From: Setaria digitata
Taxonomy: Eukaryota > Nematoda > Chromadorea > Rhabditida > Setariidae
Assembly: GCA_003640385.1 (NCBI GenBank)
Contig: RCAB01000197.1
Location: forward strand, 1-64,000
DNA: 64,000 bases
Direction: 5' to 3'
In this document: piece after piece, positions 23,472 through 38,926 of the stretch
Layout of the letters: every line of letters starts with the position of its first letter
Numbering within the stretch: position 1 is the stretch's first letter
The notes under the pieces: generated by a model
Told to the model about the DNA's origin: nothing
The model's database searches: none
What the model saw: only the letters and a program-made list of their open reading frames with translations
Position numbers and translations under genes: made by a program

Positions 23472-26400
23472 TTGAAATTTTTTGAAAATTTCGGAATGGT
23501 ATTATCAAGGATTTGTTTATTTGCTACAGTTATATTATACTTAACATTATCTAGTTTTGCTCAGCAATTACCTCAAAAAAATCCAGTACCATCATCGAAA
23601 CAACAAAATCTTAGTCCTGGTGAAGAAGGTGGCCGGATTTTTACCGGTCATGATAGCAATTCGGGATATGGTATGTTATAGCAAATATCACCATAACTTA
23701 AAAATTCTTTAAATTAAACTAGAAATTGTACAAAGTGTAGGTTTCTTGCTTGAAATACCGAATTTTTGCTTTAATTTAAATCCAATGATCAGTTTATTTG
23801 TAACATATTTCATTTTCAGTAAACTTAGTGCCATTTGGACCTGAGGCAGGTGATCAAAAGGTGCATCCTGGAATGCTTACTTCCGGACAAACAATTAATA
23901 TGCATATGTTTTTTCCATTTTATGGTGGTTTATACAACTACTCTGTGGTATCGTTATCTTTTTCTTTCTGAAATTCAAACTTCAAATTGCATAATTTCCT
24001 TTAAAACATTTTGTAAAGTTCTGAGGAAAAATGAATGGTTTTTTTTTTTCTTTTTAAATAAAAGCATTGTAGCAACTCTTTACAAAAATGTAATGGGTTT
24101 CAAATTAAAGCTCTCGGTAAATGGATACATTGCATTTGCAACTGTACTAGATCAAGGTCCGACAATAAACGTTGGTGTAGAATCAACTAACTGGCCACAG
24201 CAGCAAGATCCAGCAATGATTGCACCATATTTATGCAAACAACAGGTTATTTGTAAATTTGAAAAAAAAAAAGGAGAAATTTGATGTACATCATTAAGCA
24301 TTAATCGTGGTAATTTGATAATAATACAATATGGATGAGAAAAATAAACTTGGATAAAAAAGAAATGTGGATAAATTTAATATGAAAATTTTACTTGAAG
24401 ATTGTCCAAAACCCAAGTCCAGGACTGAAAACTGGGGTTTATTATCGATTGATGTTGCGACAATCATTATTTGGCCGTGGTACCAGTATTGGTGGTACTA
24501 TGGAGCAGTCAAGTTTTTTCAAACAACCAGCCAGTCAGGTTTGTTCTATTGCATATTAGTTACTGAAAAGAATTTTAAAACCAAAAATTTTAAGAATTTA
24601 TTGAATTTAATAGCTTAAACCATATAAAAATTTTAGGCTTGTCCAAGTACATCTGATTCATATGTGCATTGCGATCAGAACAGTGATTATTTCCTTGATA
24701 AAATGATGCGATGGCTTCAAGGTTTGATGAGTTCCATTTGAATGGAGTTAATTTAAAAATTTAAAATTATGAACTGAAATTTATAGAAGGAGTTGCTGGT
24801 GCAGCTGCATTTCGTGCAGATGCAGCGCTGGTAGTTACCTGGTACAATACTGCATCAGCAATTGTTGGTCGTTCTGATATCGATGCCGGTCAACTATCCA
24901 CTTATCAAGCGATTTGGTTGACTGACCAGGTGATCTTCAGCATGAATTATCACTTCATGATTTAATTAGTCTTGTTACTAATTATAAATTTGAGGAAATA
25001 GTTCAGAGTTACCCCTCAACAAATGATATTTACGAAAACAATCAATTATCCCTACCAATGAAAATGACAGGTGTTGGATACAAAAGATAAAAAACTATGT
25101 TGAAAGTGAAATCAAATTTGTCCTTCATTTTTAATGTGGATTTAAACTTTTTAAATGCTTTCCAGCCAGGCCGATTGAGTTATGTAATTTTGAATTATGA
25201 TAAACTTGGATTTGATGCCGCAGATTTCCGGATGAACTCAAGAAGTGGTCGTTGTCAGGTGAAGTATTTGTTCAAACTGTCTGCAGTGGACAGTTTCAAA
25301 ACCGATGACAAAAAAAGTGAAAGTTAAGAAATAAATAAATTTTCACTTCACTTTAATTCAGGCACTTTTCAATGGTGGTAATCATACCGGTAGTGTACCG
25401 GTTGATCCAACATTCATGTACAAAAATACACCTACAGTGCTGGCACAACGTTCTGGTGTACCTCATATGGTTCGTGGACGATATATGTTTCGAGTTGACG
25501 ATGTTGTCAGACCAGCTGGATGCTCCAACAAAACTGGTGGCACATGTAAGCTTGAAAATTTTAAACTCTACGATAAATGTGTATGTCCAAAAAAAAGAAA
25601 GAACTCAAAATTAAGCAATTTTAAATTTTTTGGAAATTTATTTCAAAAAAATGTTTGATGTAAAATTTTGACAATGACAGAAATTAAAAAGGAGCATGTA
25701 AGCGTAGTAATTAAACAGATGTAAAAATTCATATTTAATAAGTTAATATAAATAAATATTATATAAATGTTATTATAAACAAAGTATTTTTTCTATTCAA
25801 ATTTTTGTGTGTAATTCAGTTAGCTATTCTTAATAAATTTATTTTTATTAAACTTTTTTGGATTTTTTAAACCAATCAGAATTTTTCGTTTTTCCCTTTT
25901 TTTTTTCCCCCTTTTTTTGTATCACAGTTAAAATGTGGAAAAAAATTTCAGATCCAATGTTAATATATCCAAATATAGCCAATATGCTAGGTGAAACGAG
26001 TGTTGACGTGAATGCATTATGTTTGGATCGTAGTCAGACGTACGTCTTGATGATTGAACAACGTCAAACGGCGTCATGCACAGTGATCAATTCGGCAATT
26101 GCTCGTTGCCATCTCCCGAAAGTTTATGATTGGGGTACTAAAACAGTTTACTTTCAACCGCAATCGGGATCGCATCAAGAAGATAAGGCATTTGTAGGGT
26201 ACATCTATTTCGGTGAGTTATCATAAAAAGTTCGAACTTAACAGTATTTAAGAATTTTATTTTAATTTCAGGATTTTTTTCTTTTATTATTTTAATGATA
26301 CATTCTCTTTAAGGTTTCATGTTTAAATTAATTTCTTATTCTAGATTAATTGATCTCATTCTAAATCTGTTGTTGTTTTTAGTACCACCCACATTAGATC

Positions 26401-29400
26401 CAATGCGCTTGGATATTGGTAATGTATACGAATGGTTTAAGAATCCAATATTACAGGCGGTAAGAACTTGGCTTTCAAGTTTTTTTTCTTTTCATTTAAA
26501 AATTAGGCGATTTATTATTGTAACTTATAAAATTAAGTATTTAGTACTTCATATTATTTAGATATGAGAATTAAATTTTAGGTAATGCCAATAACGTGGT
26601 ATCCGCGTAATTTCACGAATCCTGATCTTGATTATAAAGATTACAATATTCGAATAAGCGATGATCAACTATATTCTGTACAACTTGGCCTTTATGTTAT
26701 AGGTTATAGAGAAGCAGCTGATGATCAGGTAACTTCTTTGTGTAGCAGTTAGTATTATAATAGAAATCAAAAAAGTTAATCATGTTTTAAATTATTTTTG
26801 AAAAAAAAATGTCATATTAACTAAATTCTTTGTCTTATTCATTTTTTATTTTTGATTAAAAAATTCCGTCCGGAACATCGAATTTTGTGCCGATTAGCCA
26901 CATATGCAAATCGAAATTCACCGGAGTATCGCTGGAAACCTCAGGAGGAAAAAATTAACTTATATCAGGTAAAATCATCTTAAAATGGATTACGAAGTTT
27001 TTTTTTTTGAATTCCCAATTCTTACTGATAACTATTTTGGTTAAGCTTCTTGGAAAATAATATTTAAAATTGTGACAAGCATAGGAATTTAAGAAAATTT
27101 TAAGTGAGAATTATACTTAAGGTTGAAAAATGGTATCTAACTGATTGGGAAAGAACGAATAGTCTCTATTCATATCGTTTTGGCTACCTGAAATTAGCTC
27201 CAATTACTGCTAATGAGGATATTTCGCAATATCTAACTCATCTTCCTTCTGGGTGATTCATTTCGCTTCTTTGTTTTCTTTTTTTCTGATTAAAGTGATT
27301 TAGACATGTTAAATGATTTTCCACTTTTATTTCTCTCAATTTTATAAACAAGACTAAAAATTTTTTTTTCAGTCTAGTTTCGCCACCAATATCAATTCAT
27401 TGGTTATGGACTATCAATAATCCACAGTTTATGTCATCGTCTTTTTCACAACAGGATGCAGAAAGCCGAATGCAATTTGTTTCAACAAAATCATCTGAAA
27501 TATGTCATGATTGGTACACTTACACTTTTCTTCCTTTTTTATTTCAAAAGAAAAAACTCATAACTCGAATTAATTTCCTCTTTTAAAATATTTTATAGCT
27601 ATATTATCATTCTTATTATCACTGTTATCACTATCTCATGATTTTTAGAATTTTTTAAAATTTAGGTTCGCAGAAGACGGTGCGCAATATAATTTTATTC
27701 GCGATACGGAAACTAATGCATCATGTCCATGTGTGGAAAGTCAAGCACGTGTAGATATCGGCCGTTTTATGCCACATCCTCGTTGCTCTCAGGTCAGATA
27801 ATAGTACGAATATTTCCTATTATAATCGAGAAATTTTTGAAGTTTATCTATAGACACAAATTGGAATTTATATTAAAATGATCAATAGCCAAAAGAGAAA
27901 ATGAAGAAATGATTTCAAACTAATTTTATATTTGATATATTTTCTGTAATTTATAATTTGAAAAATTTTGTTATAGCAACAATTTTGATTAATTTTTTTT
28001 TTTTTCAGATATTTCGTGATATCACTTGTCAAACAATGATTGGTGCAAAGAACTGTTATTTGAGTGCCCAAAATATCTATGGCTCATATGCTGGTGATGG
28101 TGGTGGATATGACAGTGAAAAAACAGCGTAGGTTATTGGAGAAATTTTTGCTGTTCTGATATATTTTGCTTTTAGGAATTAACAAGTGATTAAAATAGAT
28201 TTATAGTAATTTGAAGTTATACTAATACTTAAATTAATATTGGTTAAAGCAATTTTTTTTTTTTTTTGAGAAATTCTATTTATCTTTTGTCATATATCTT
28301 GATAAAGTTATCATTACAGACGTTTTCAAACACATTATGGACAAGTATGTTGTTATGATGAAGAGGGAAAATTAATGCAGACATCTTATCAACCAGTAAT
28401 AAAAGTAACAGACGATACACCGTATAATCCTGGTTTTCCATTACGCGCTTATGAATTTGGTACCGATCCATATATTGGACAATTTGAAGTAAGAATTTTA
28501 AAATTTTTCATTTAAATATTTGAAATGGTACAATAACATTGATTTACTTTATGCGGAAAATCTTACTAGTACTGATCGACAAATATTATAGATTAGCATC
28601 CACTTACTTCGATAGATTACTCACTAAAGTAAAATATTATCACTGAATTCAGGTGCCAGGTTTATCAGCATTTTATCATGATTATATGCCTTACTTCTTT
28701 TGCTGTAAATATGCGAAATTTCGTTGTCAATTATTTTACTGGAGACGACCAAGCAGTGGATGCCAACAGTATCAGCCGCCAGCCGTTGGTATGTATTTAG
28801 TTAGTTCTTCACACCTTGAAACTAATTAAGTTCGTACTTAATTTAACTTCCATCCTTATTTGTTTGCTGAAAGACTTAAACTTCTGCAATTAATGGTACT
28901 GTGTCAATCTGTTCCATACATCATTTTGTTGGTATGTATTTATTGGTTTCTCTGTTTATATTTACCTCTTTATTTATCTAAAAGTACTTCAATAATTGAT
29001 TCTAATTCAAGGAGGATAAAATACATTCATTATATGATGCTCAACTATTTGGATAATCTTATATTAATTAATTTAAAGGAGAAGCATTGGGAGCGGTAAG
29101 TTTCAACACCATTGATAACGACAAGTTTATCTTCAATGAACCAGGAGTCTTCACACTTTTGTATATCCCGAAAACTATAACAACACCAGAAGTACGTATT
29201 CAAGTACGACTGGAACGTTATCCAAATCGTAGAGTTGATTTTAGTAAGCTGTTCTGAATGTTATATTTATCGTTTCATTTAAAATTTTTCGTTCGACAAA
29301 TTATCGAAGATTTATCCATTTATTTCCTTATTATTCAGAATAAAGATTAAAAAATATATTTGCAGGCTTGCTTGGCCGTCAGATAGGACAAGCAAACTTG

Positions 29401-32400
29401 GTACAACCGACAAATGCAACTGTTATAACCGGAATAGCTATAGAAGCAACTGGAACAGATCGAGTACATGTGGTTGCTCGTAAAGATACCCGTCGTTTTC
29501 GATACCGTACCAGCATTATTGTTGGTAATATCCTCCGCTATTTTGATGTGATGCGTATTCAGCGATTCAGAGGTAAGTAAAACTGACTTTTTTAACTTTT
29601 GAATGTTATAGAAAGATTATTTCTCAAAAATTACAAATACTGTCACTGTGAAACTTGCGTTAAGGAGTAATGGTATACGTGAACAATGTGGAACGTGGTC
29701 AACCAGAAATCTATGTAGTTCTGGAAGAAGCACAAGTGGGAATTCGAATTCGTGAATCATACAATCTTGATATCGATCGTTTATCAATGTATCAAGAAAG
29801 TATGGGCTTACTAGACATTGAACTTAGTGTACCTCCACAATATGGCGTAGTAAGTTTTACTTTAAGATTATTTTTCTCCGAACTGTTTTCTTTGCTGTGC
29901 AAAATATCGATGTTATACTTCAGAAGATCAAATTGGTAAATTTCCTTTCCTTCTAATAGTATCCAAATTTCAATGATATAATTGGTATTTGCAGCGTCCA
30001 GATGGTGATAAAACCCGAGAACAAGACATGCGTACACGATATAATCTACCACGTGTATCCGGCCTTATGCGGCCATTTCCAGATCAGACATCTGCTTCCT
30101 ATTTATCTGGCTTAAGCTTAAGTGATGTTAATGCCGAAGGAATCCGTCAGCAGATTATATCAAATTGTAAACATGAAATGCTTCTGAACTTGAAAATATG
30201 GAAAATTGCTGCATAAACATTAGAATATGAATTAACTTATAATACCAGTCCTTATATGCTTGTAATTTTACTACTGTCTTTGCAAATCAGCCGTCAGCAT
30301 AATCCAGAATCGTCTGAGCATTCCGGGAAATATGTTCCATTGTGCTTATACATTATCCTGTTACTTTCATTTCCATTTCAAACAATATAAATGTTAGGTA
30401 ATACTAAACAAGATGATTGAAAATGTTAACAATTTGCAGACCTTATTCCGGGTACCGGTGAACCGAGTTCCAGACAAGCAGTAGCTGGCACTTTGAATCA
30501 AAACATTCCAACTGATAATATGTTCACAACAAGTCAAGATATTGACAAAAAATTCGAAGTATTTCCAGAAGTATACATAAAAAGTGAACCAATCTACAAA
30601 ACTGCTGCGGAATATGAAACGTGCGTGCTATAATTTCAAAATAAGCTTTTTACTTGATTTTTTTTTTTTTTTCCATATTTGTGCATATTTTCTCAAAAAG
30701 AGGAAAGATTTGAAAAAAAAAAAAAAAAAACCAGTAAGTTATTCAGGAATTTTGCAAATATTAAGAAAATATAATCAACCTGTTCTTATTAATCATAGCG
30801 GGCGAAGTGTATTGCTTGAATGATACTTTACTATAAATCTTGCAAGAAGCAATCCTTGACTTCTAATATCTGTCTAATTCCATGATACCTCATGAATTTC
30901 AGAATTGATGACTTTATAGATGTTTTATATTCCTATTATTTTTGTTTCATTCAAGTTTAATTCATATTTTTAATCAAATAATTTTATATCAGTGGTAGAT
31001 ATCGTTTCATACCAATGACTGGTCAAATGCTTAGCCAACGGTTGCAAACATGTCGTGATCTTCAGCTAAGTGATCGAAGTAAGTTTAGTTCACTTTCTTT
31101 TTATTTGAACTTATTGGTAAGAAACATATTGTTAAAAATTTTATAATGCATACCATTTATTTGTGAATATATACATTTGGACAAAAAAAAGAAAATTTTC
31201 AATTTTTCAGCAAACTGGCAACCATTACAAAATTTTTATGAACAACAGTACGGTATTGATTACTGTCCGGATAATCCGAGCCAAATAATCCAAGAATGTG
31301 GTGATTCTGTTTCATGTCTTAACGATTATACGTTGTTTAATGCTCGAGTACTTGGAATGGAAGCACAGAATAGCTGGAACTCATTTACTAATGATAGAAT
31401 GCATGCGTCAAGGCACTGTAAGTAAATTTTAATAATTAATTGAGCCAAATTTTTAGCTTTGGTTCTGATACTTTTATGTCTTGTTGAAGCTTTATGATGA
31501 AAAATGGTATCTTTCATGTGCCAATTTTTAATTTATAAGCTTCGAGTAATCAAGTAATTTATTAAGATAATAGTTGTGGACCGATCATGATTGAATATCC
31601 AGAATATCTGATGAAAACACCAGTGCTATCATCCGGTTACCTAGAAGGTGATGTGGCACGTTTTGATTGCTTCCAGACGCACTGGATCAAAGGCGACTAT
31701 GAATACAAATGTATATTTTACCTTAAACATGAGATTGTTGTCATCTGCCCAACGAGGGAATGAATTTTGAAAATTTGAATTCCAAATCCTGCTATCAACT
31801 TATCATCGATTTTCTGCAGGTGGCATGATTGTTGATTACAACGATCCTCACAGTTATCGATTTGAATGGAATAAAGGATCACAACCGTGGTGTCGTTCTC
31901 GTGAAAAAGACAATTTATTTAAATGGCTTACTGCGATATTTTCAACTATCGGCATAATTATGGTATATTATTAAATGTGATAAAATTTTTGGATAACTTG
32001 TAAAATTTAAATTTTGCTTCATATCATTTTACTAACAACAAAATGTCTATAGGAAAAGGGAAAATACGTGCGTAATTAGCCGCAATTTATAGCATCTTCT
32101 GGTAATTTTAGCTATTCGCAACATTTTTTACCAGTAGATTCAAATTTTAGGGAAGAAAAAATTTAAACAATAAAGGAGAAATATTTGATGATGTTATTTT
32201 AGGTAATTGTCCTCATATTTTTATGCTGCTGGACATTAAAACAAAAAAGGAGACAACATGCAGAGGAGAAAATCTCGTCTCTATACAAAACCCCAATTCG
32301 AGGTTCCATGGTAAGCCGTGATTGGAGGGTAAATATTTTCACTTATTAATTCTATCTTAATTTATTTTAATCACATTTTTTTTTCTACTTTTGAAAGTTA

Positions 32401-33215
32401 ATCAATAATGGAAGTTTGAAATTTGGTAGGAGAAGTGGCGTGGTGAAACGATTGTTACACCACTTCATGAAATGTTTTGTAATCGATAAACTGATTGATT
32501 TCTTAAATTTTAATATTATTTAGTTTTTAGGCCTTCTTCAAGCGAAAATATGTAGGAAATTTTTGGTAATGAAGCATGTTTATTATGCATGACATCATTT
32601 TTCTAACTGAAATTTTGGAAACGGAGGCTAGTAATTTACAGTCCTCAGAAACTAGGCCATTTACGAAAGCAAGAACTGATTCAATGTCAAGCGAAACGAA
32701 TGGTATGTATCACGGTAACGAGAATGATTCACAGTACCGAGGTGGGCCAATGGGTAGCGCTACTGCTATAGTATCAGATGGTAGCGGTGGATACCGTATA
32801 GAAACTAACGGACCTTATCGGACAATTGATGCCAGTGCACCGTATCGTGAACAGTATCGTGAAACGGTTGCCAACTTAGCCAAAAGACCATCGAGCCCAA
32901 GCAAAACAACTCTCATAACTACCAAGTAATTTTCTAAATAATTTAATTTTTGATTATAGCTCTATCTAAATTTCAATATTTTAAAGAAGCTAATACTAAA
33001 ATTTCAAACATTTAAAATCAGATTCATAGAGTAGAGAAATTATGATATGACTCAACATTATATCGAAATCATTTTTCAGGACGATTCCAGTCGGAACCCA
33101 TAATATACCACCATCATCAGCATCGACACCACCGATACCAGTGCATTCAAGGATTGCCGGTGAACAAGCTGTCAGTGATCATGCTCAACTCCTAGGCCTT
33201 AATACTAGTGTTTAA
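23472..33215 (+). CDS. Mesh-like transmembrane adhesion protein (NIDO-AMOP-VWD-sushi, 30 exons)
   Basis: Exons: 23472-23670, 23820-23947, 24111-24245, 24401-24538, 24637-24721, 24787-24929, 25166-25258, 25362-25545, 25952-26212, 26383-26459, 26582-26728, about 26864-26968, 27122-27252, 27373-27513, 27666-27792, 28009-28127, 28320-28488, 28653-28788, 29079-29243, 29366-29572, 29665-29849, 29995-30166, 30440-30620, 30993-31078, 31211-31417, 31567-31710, 31820-31962, 32203-32310, 32627-32925, 33080-33215. They sum to 4551 bases, or 1516 residues in frame. Order: signal peptide (about 1-30); NIDO region (about 100-330, with NGYIAFA and ALVVTWYN); linker; AMOP (about 651-839, with CPC and DIGRFMPHPRC); VWD-like region (from about 840); sushi module (about 1240-1290, NSCGP to YKCG); transmembrane helix (about 1320-1348); cytoplasmic tail of about 165 residues. 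Insect Mesh acts at smooth septate junctions of gut epithelium; an epithelial or cuticular adhesion role here is inference. Exon 12 lacks an AG acceptor and the VWD region lacks GDPH. An in-frame start at 23496 is also possible. Confidence 0.93.
32430..32489 (+). CDS. Candidate alternative last exon of the mesh-like gene
   Basis: Exon 28 can extend past its ATG|GTAAGC donor (end 32310) to a second in-frame donor GG|GTAAAT (end 32328). A good acceptor TTTGGTAG (ending 32429) then opens a 19-residue frame starting EKWRGETIVTPLHE and stopping at TAA (32487-32489). Both donors and this acceptor are phase 0, so the exon would replace the long tail with a short one. This is inference from splice signals; it could also be chance. 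Confidence 0.4.
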   Translation, partial: EKWRGETIVTPLHEMFCNR

Positions 33216-33351
33216 GGCTATTTTGTTGTAGTTTGTTTCTTTTACTGAAAGAAGGCAATAACAGAAATCCAAACTCCTCAATGTTGCATTTACCTTTTTT
33301 CTTCTTTCATATTTGCAACTTTATTGTCAATTAATTTGCATTTCTTCCTCA

Positions 33352-33357
33352 AATAAA
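33352..33357 (+). terminator. Poly(A) signal AATAAA of the mesh-like gene
   Basis: A canonical hexamer 137 bases downstream of the stop codon at 33213-33215, in AT-rich 3' flank. Confidence 0.45.
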
Positions 33358-33860
33358 AAATTTACTTTATATCTGCAAACGGCCACTTTGGCTCTTTCTA
33401 TAATTTAGGGCTAAAATTTATCAAAATCACTAGAAATGAACTCATCAGTTTTTCGGTTCAGTCGCGTTGATGCCGAATAGAATATTAACGTAATTGATGC
33501 TTGCGATATTTGCCTTAAAATAAAACATCTTAGACTCAAATCTTGGTTACATTTATATTTGGCAACATCTAATAATTTTGTTTTACTTCAATTTAAACTA
33601 CCATTTACCTGTTTTTTTCCAATAAAAGCGAAAGTTCCAATATTTGAAAATCTTAGTTTACATTGATTTAAAGGACCATTTGTCAATGAAGAAATCAACT
33701 TTATTAGTGATCATTGAACCACGAAATTCCATAGTGAGAATTACCGTCAAATGCCAACTTGTTTATATCAGCCTTCTAACGCATTTTGTTGTTATGTTGT
33801 ATAAGTCAAAACAATTCCAAACATTTTTGGCAAATTCATAAAATGCTTCCATGAAACTTG

Positions 33861-33955
33861 TTTCCTCTCCTTTTTCCCCTCTCCCTTTCTCTATCTTCCT
33901 CTCTTTCCCTCCTTCTTTCTCTCTCTCCAGCTTTCTTTCCATTTCCTTTTCCTTT
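33861..33955. repeat. Polypyrimidine tract
   Basis: About 95 bases consist almost entirely of C and T on the plus strand, with CTCTC-type runs. Such tracts can form triplex DNA; here it lies in intergenic sequence and produces spurious Ser/Leu/Pro-rich frames (and Lys/Glu-rich on the other strand). Confidence 0.7.
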
Positions 33956-34421
33956 GCATATTGAATTTTATTCCTCAAAGTTTTGCTTATGTTACTTGTC
34001 TATCCTACTTTTTTCCCAATACCTTAGAAACGATCTCAAGGTATAATTTGAAGACAATTACTCTTAGTTTACAATTTGTTCGCTTCCTCCTTTCCCTTCT
34101 TATTTTTTTTTTTTTTTTTTTTTTTACAATAACAGCAAATATTTGGCGAAACAACAACTTAGAAAAAATTGTTTTCCAATTTATTTTTAGATAATTATAA
34201 GAAACTTTGCACAGCTACTGTGTGGTTTGCTAACAGTTAAGAAATTAACATCAGATTTCTCACCAATTTTGCATTGCAGAGTTTTTTTTTGTTTGCTGTA
34301 AAAACAAAAAGGCATTATCTTTTGCAATTTAATTTTTACCTGCTAACTGTATGTTACCTTAGTTCAGTGGACGCCAAATTGCTTATGTATTCTTCCAAAC
34401 AATTTTTGTTTTTTGTATAAA

Positions 34422-34592
34422 TTATTCAAACTGATAAATACGATCGATGTATTTAGAATCAAAGAAACCTTTCCAGGCATTTAAACATAGTTCTCGATTT
34501 GCAACAAAAATTTCGGCTATCAATTCTTTCAAATCTATTGCTTCAAAATTTGGCGAACCTAATATTTCCAAACATTCACATATAGCAGCCAT
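34422..34592 (-). CDS. Small unrecognised open frame, 56 residues
   Basis: ATG at 34592-34590 to TAA at 34424-34422 encodes a 56-residue protein beginning MAAICECLEILGSPNFEAID and ending YIDRIYQFE. It is rich in Leu, Ile, Glu and Ala with Trp and Cys, and its predicted amphipathic helices are unlike the low-complexity frames around it. It could be a complete small gene or one exon of a larger one; no obvious acceptor or donor bounds it. I do not recognise the family. It lies in otherwise empty sequence between two plus-strand genes. Confidence 0.4.
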   Translation of the reverse strand: MAAICECLEILGSPNFEAIDLKELIAEIFVANRELCLNAWKGFFDSKYIDRIYQFE

Positions 34593-36283
34593 ATTTTATC
34601 GATGAATTAATTAAATTTTAAATTCATTATACAATTAGAACCATGATAAAAGCGAATTGACATTTATTTATATGTTTACTACCAGTTCTCTGTTCCAGTC
34701 TTTCCTGGCCATCTATTCCAAGATTTGTTAAACTTAATTATTCCCATTATTTCTTTCAGTCTTTTTTACCACCTTCTGTATTTTTTTCTTCATTTCTCCA
34801 TAACTAATCAATGTTTAAATTTTTCTCATATTTTCCCTGTTCCTTTCAACGAAAATGAATGATTATAAAAAGGTAAAGATTAAATATTACCTATTGGTTG
34901 ATTAGTTATATTTATGTTTTTCCCTTCATATAAGCTGACAGTTACTTGTAGATTACTCAAATGCATATATGAATGTCATATCATTTCTCTCCTTTCAAGT
35001 GTTTTCTAAATTCAATTTTTCAGATCGATGCAATAATTTATAACCAACAGTTTGTTGTTATCATCTTCATACACCACTGAAAGAAATTTTAGTTAATTTA
35101 AGTGATATATGATATTAATGGTTGAAGATATATTCCATCGCCGTATTCTTTCCATTCTGAAATCTTTTGTAGTAATAAATTTTCTTAATTTCTGCATAAA
35201 TATTGACACGGAAGCCCTCCAGCGAAACGAATATATCATATTATTAAGCGTAAATTTGGCCCTCCTGTGTGGTCGAAAAACTTGAAATGTGTTATCAATT
35301 TCTCCGATCCGTAATGTGTCATCATAATGAGATGTGTGTTACACTGAAGGTGAAATGTGAAATTATGAATGTTTGAAGTGAACTGTAAATATTATTTCCT
35401 AGCACTTAAAAATCAATCGATGTTAGCAGCATAGATCAAACATATCAAACTATAAGTGAAAATTTGATTTGGCTTTAATTAATGATCAAACTGCTGCTGT
35501 ATCAAAGCAAATATTCATTGAATAAAGATATTTGTTAGCGATTCAAATAATCACTGAATGCTTCGAACTATTATATCATATATTATTTTGAATTACAATT
35601 TCAAATGACAAAAATTTTCCATTAAAGAACGACTGTTGAGGACAATTATGCGTAGTTGAAATAAATAATTTTGAGAACTTTATGAAGTGTCAATTAAATG
35701 TGTTTGATAAAAACGAAGAATAAATAACAGCAAAAGTTTTATTTCAAGTTTTAATGCATTTAAATTAGAAAGCAAGATTAAAATACTCGAACATTGCGAA
35801 ATCAATTTCAGAATTCAGTTACAACAACAGAATGTAAAAAATATGCTTAAATGTAAAACTTAAGGATTTTGTTTCTTCTTTCTTTTTTGTTTTTGCTCAT
35901 TTCAATTCAAATTTCATTCAAATCGTAGAAATGAGGAAATAGGAAGTGTAAAATTTGAATTAAATTTAAAAATCTTTTCGCCGTAGGTGTTACACCTGCT
36001 TATAACTCCTTGTTTTCTTTTTTTCACTGCAACCCTACTTCGCTGGGTGATTAAAAAATTTCACTTTTTTTATTCTCTAAATTCTCGACTATATAGAAAC
36101 CTGCCCTCTAGCTTGCTTCTTCCAAAACCCTTTTACCCGTCGTTTCATTTCATTTTGCTTGAATTAATAAATAAATAGTATGAATGATAGCAGAAAATAG
36201 TAACACTTTACCCGATAACTGTTGCAGCATAAGAGTTTTTCGTCGAAACTAGTTACCGTTTGGGTAATATCAATGAACATGCT

Positions 36284-36290
36284 TATAAAA
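36284..36290 (+). promoter_or_regulatory. TATA-like box of the collagen gene
   Basis: TATAAAA lies 79 bases upstream of the collagen ATG (36369), in a position that would give a short 5' UTR. The call rests only on motif and distance. Confidence 0.45.
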
Positions 36291-36368
36291 AGGCAATTAA
36301 TTAAAAAAGTCTATTTCATTCTCAAGGCGAAAATTTTGACAAATTCATTTTCCCAAAACTGACCCAAA

Positions 36369-38926
<2,558 letters not shown>

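Larger units (their letters stand above)
33358..36283. other. Intergenic between mesh-like gene and collagen
   Basis: The stretch holds a polypyrimidine tract (33861-33955), one short minus-strand open frame that looks coding (34422-34592, listed) and otherwise AT-rich sequence. Two overlapping short frames near 35213-35300 look protein-like over about 25 codons but have no supporting signals. Confidence 0.5.

Noticed and set aside
35213..35310. Two short protein-like frames of about 25 codons each
   Set aside because: They overlap in different phases and lack acceptor, partner exon or known similarity.
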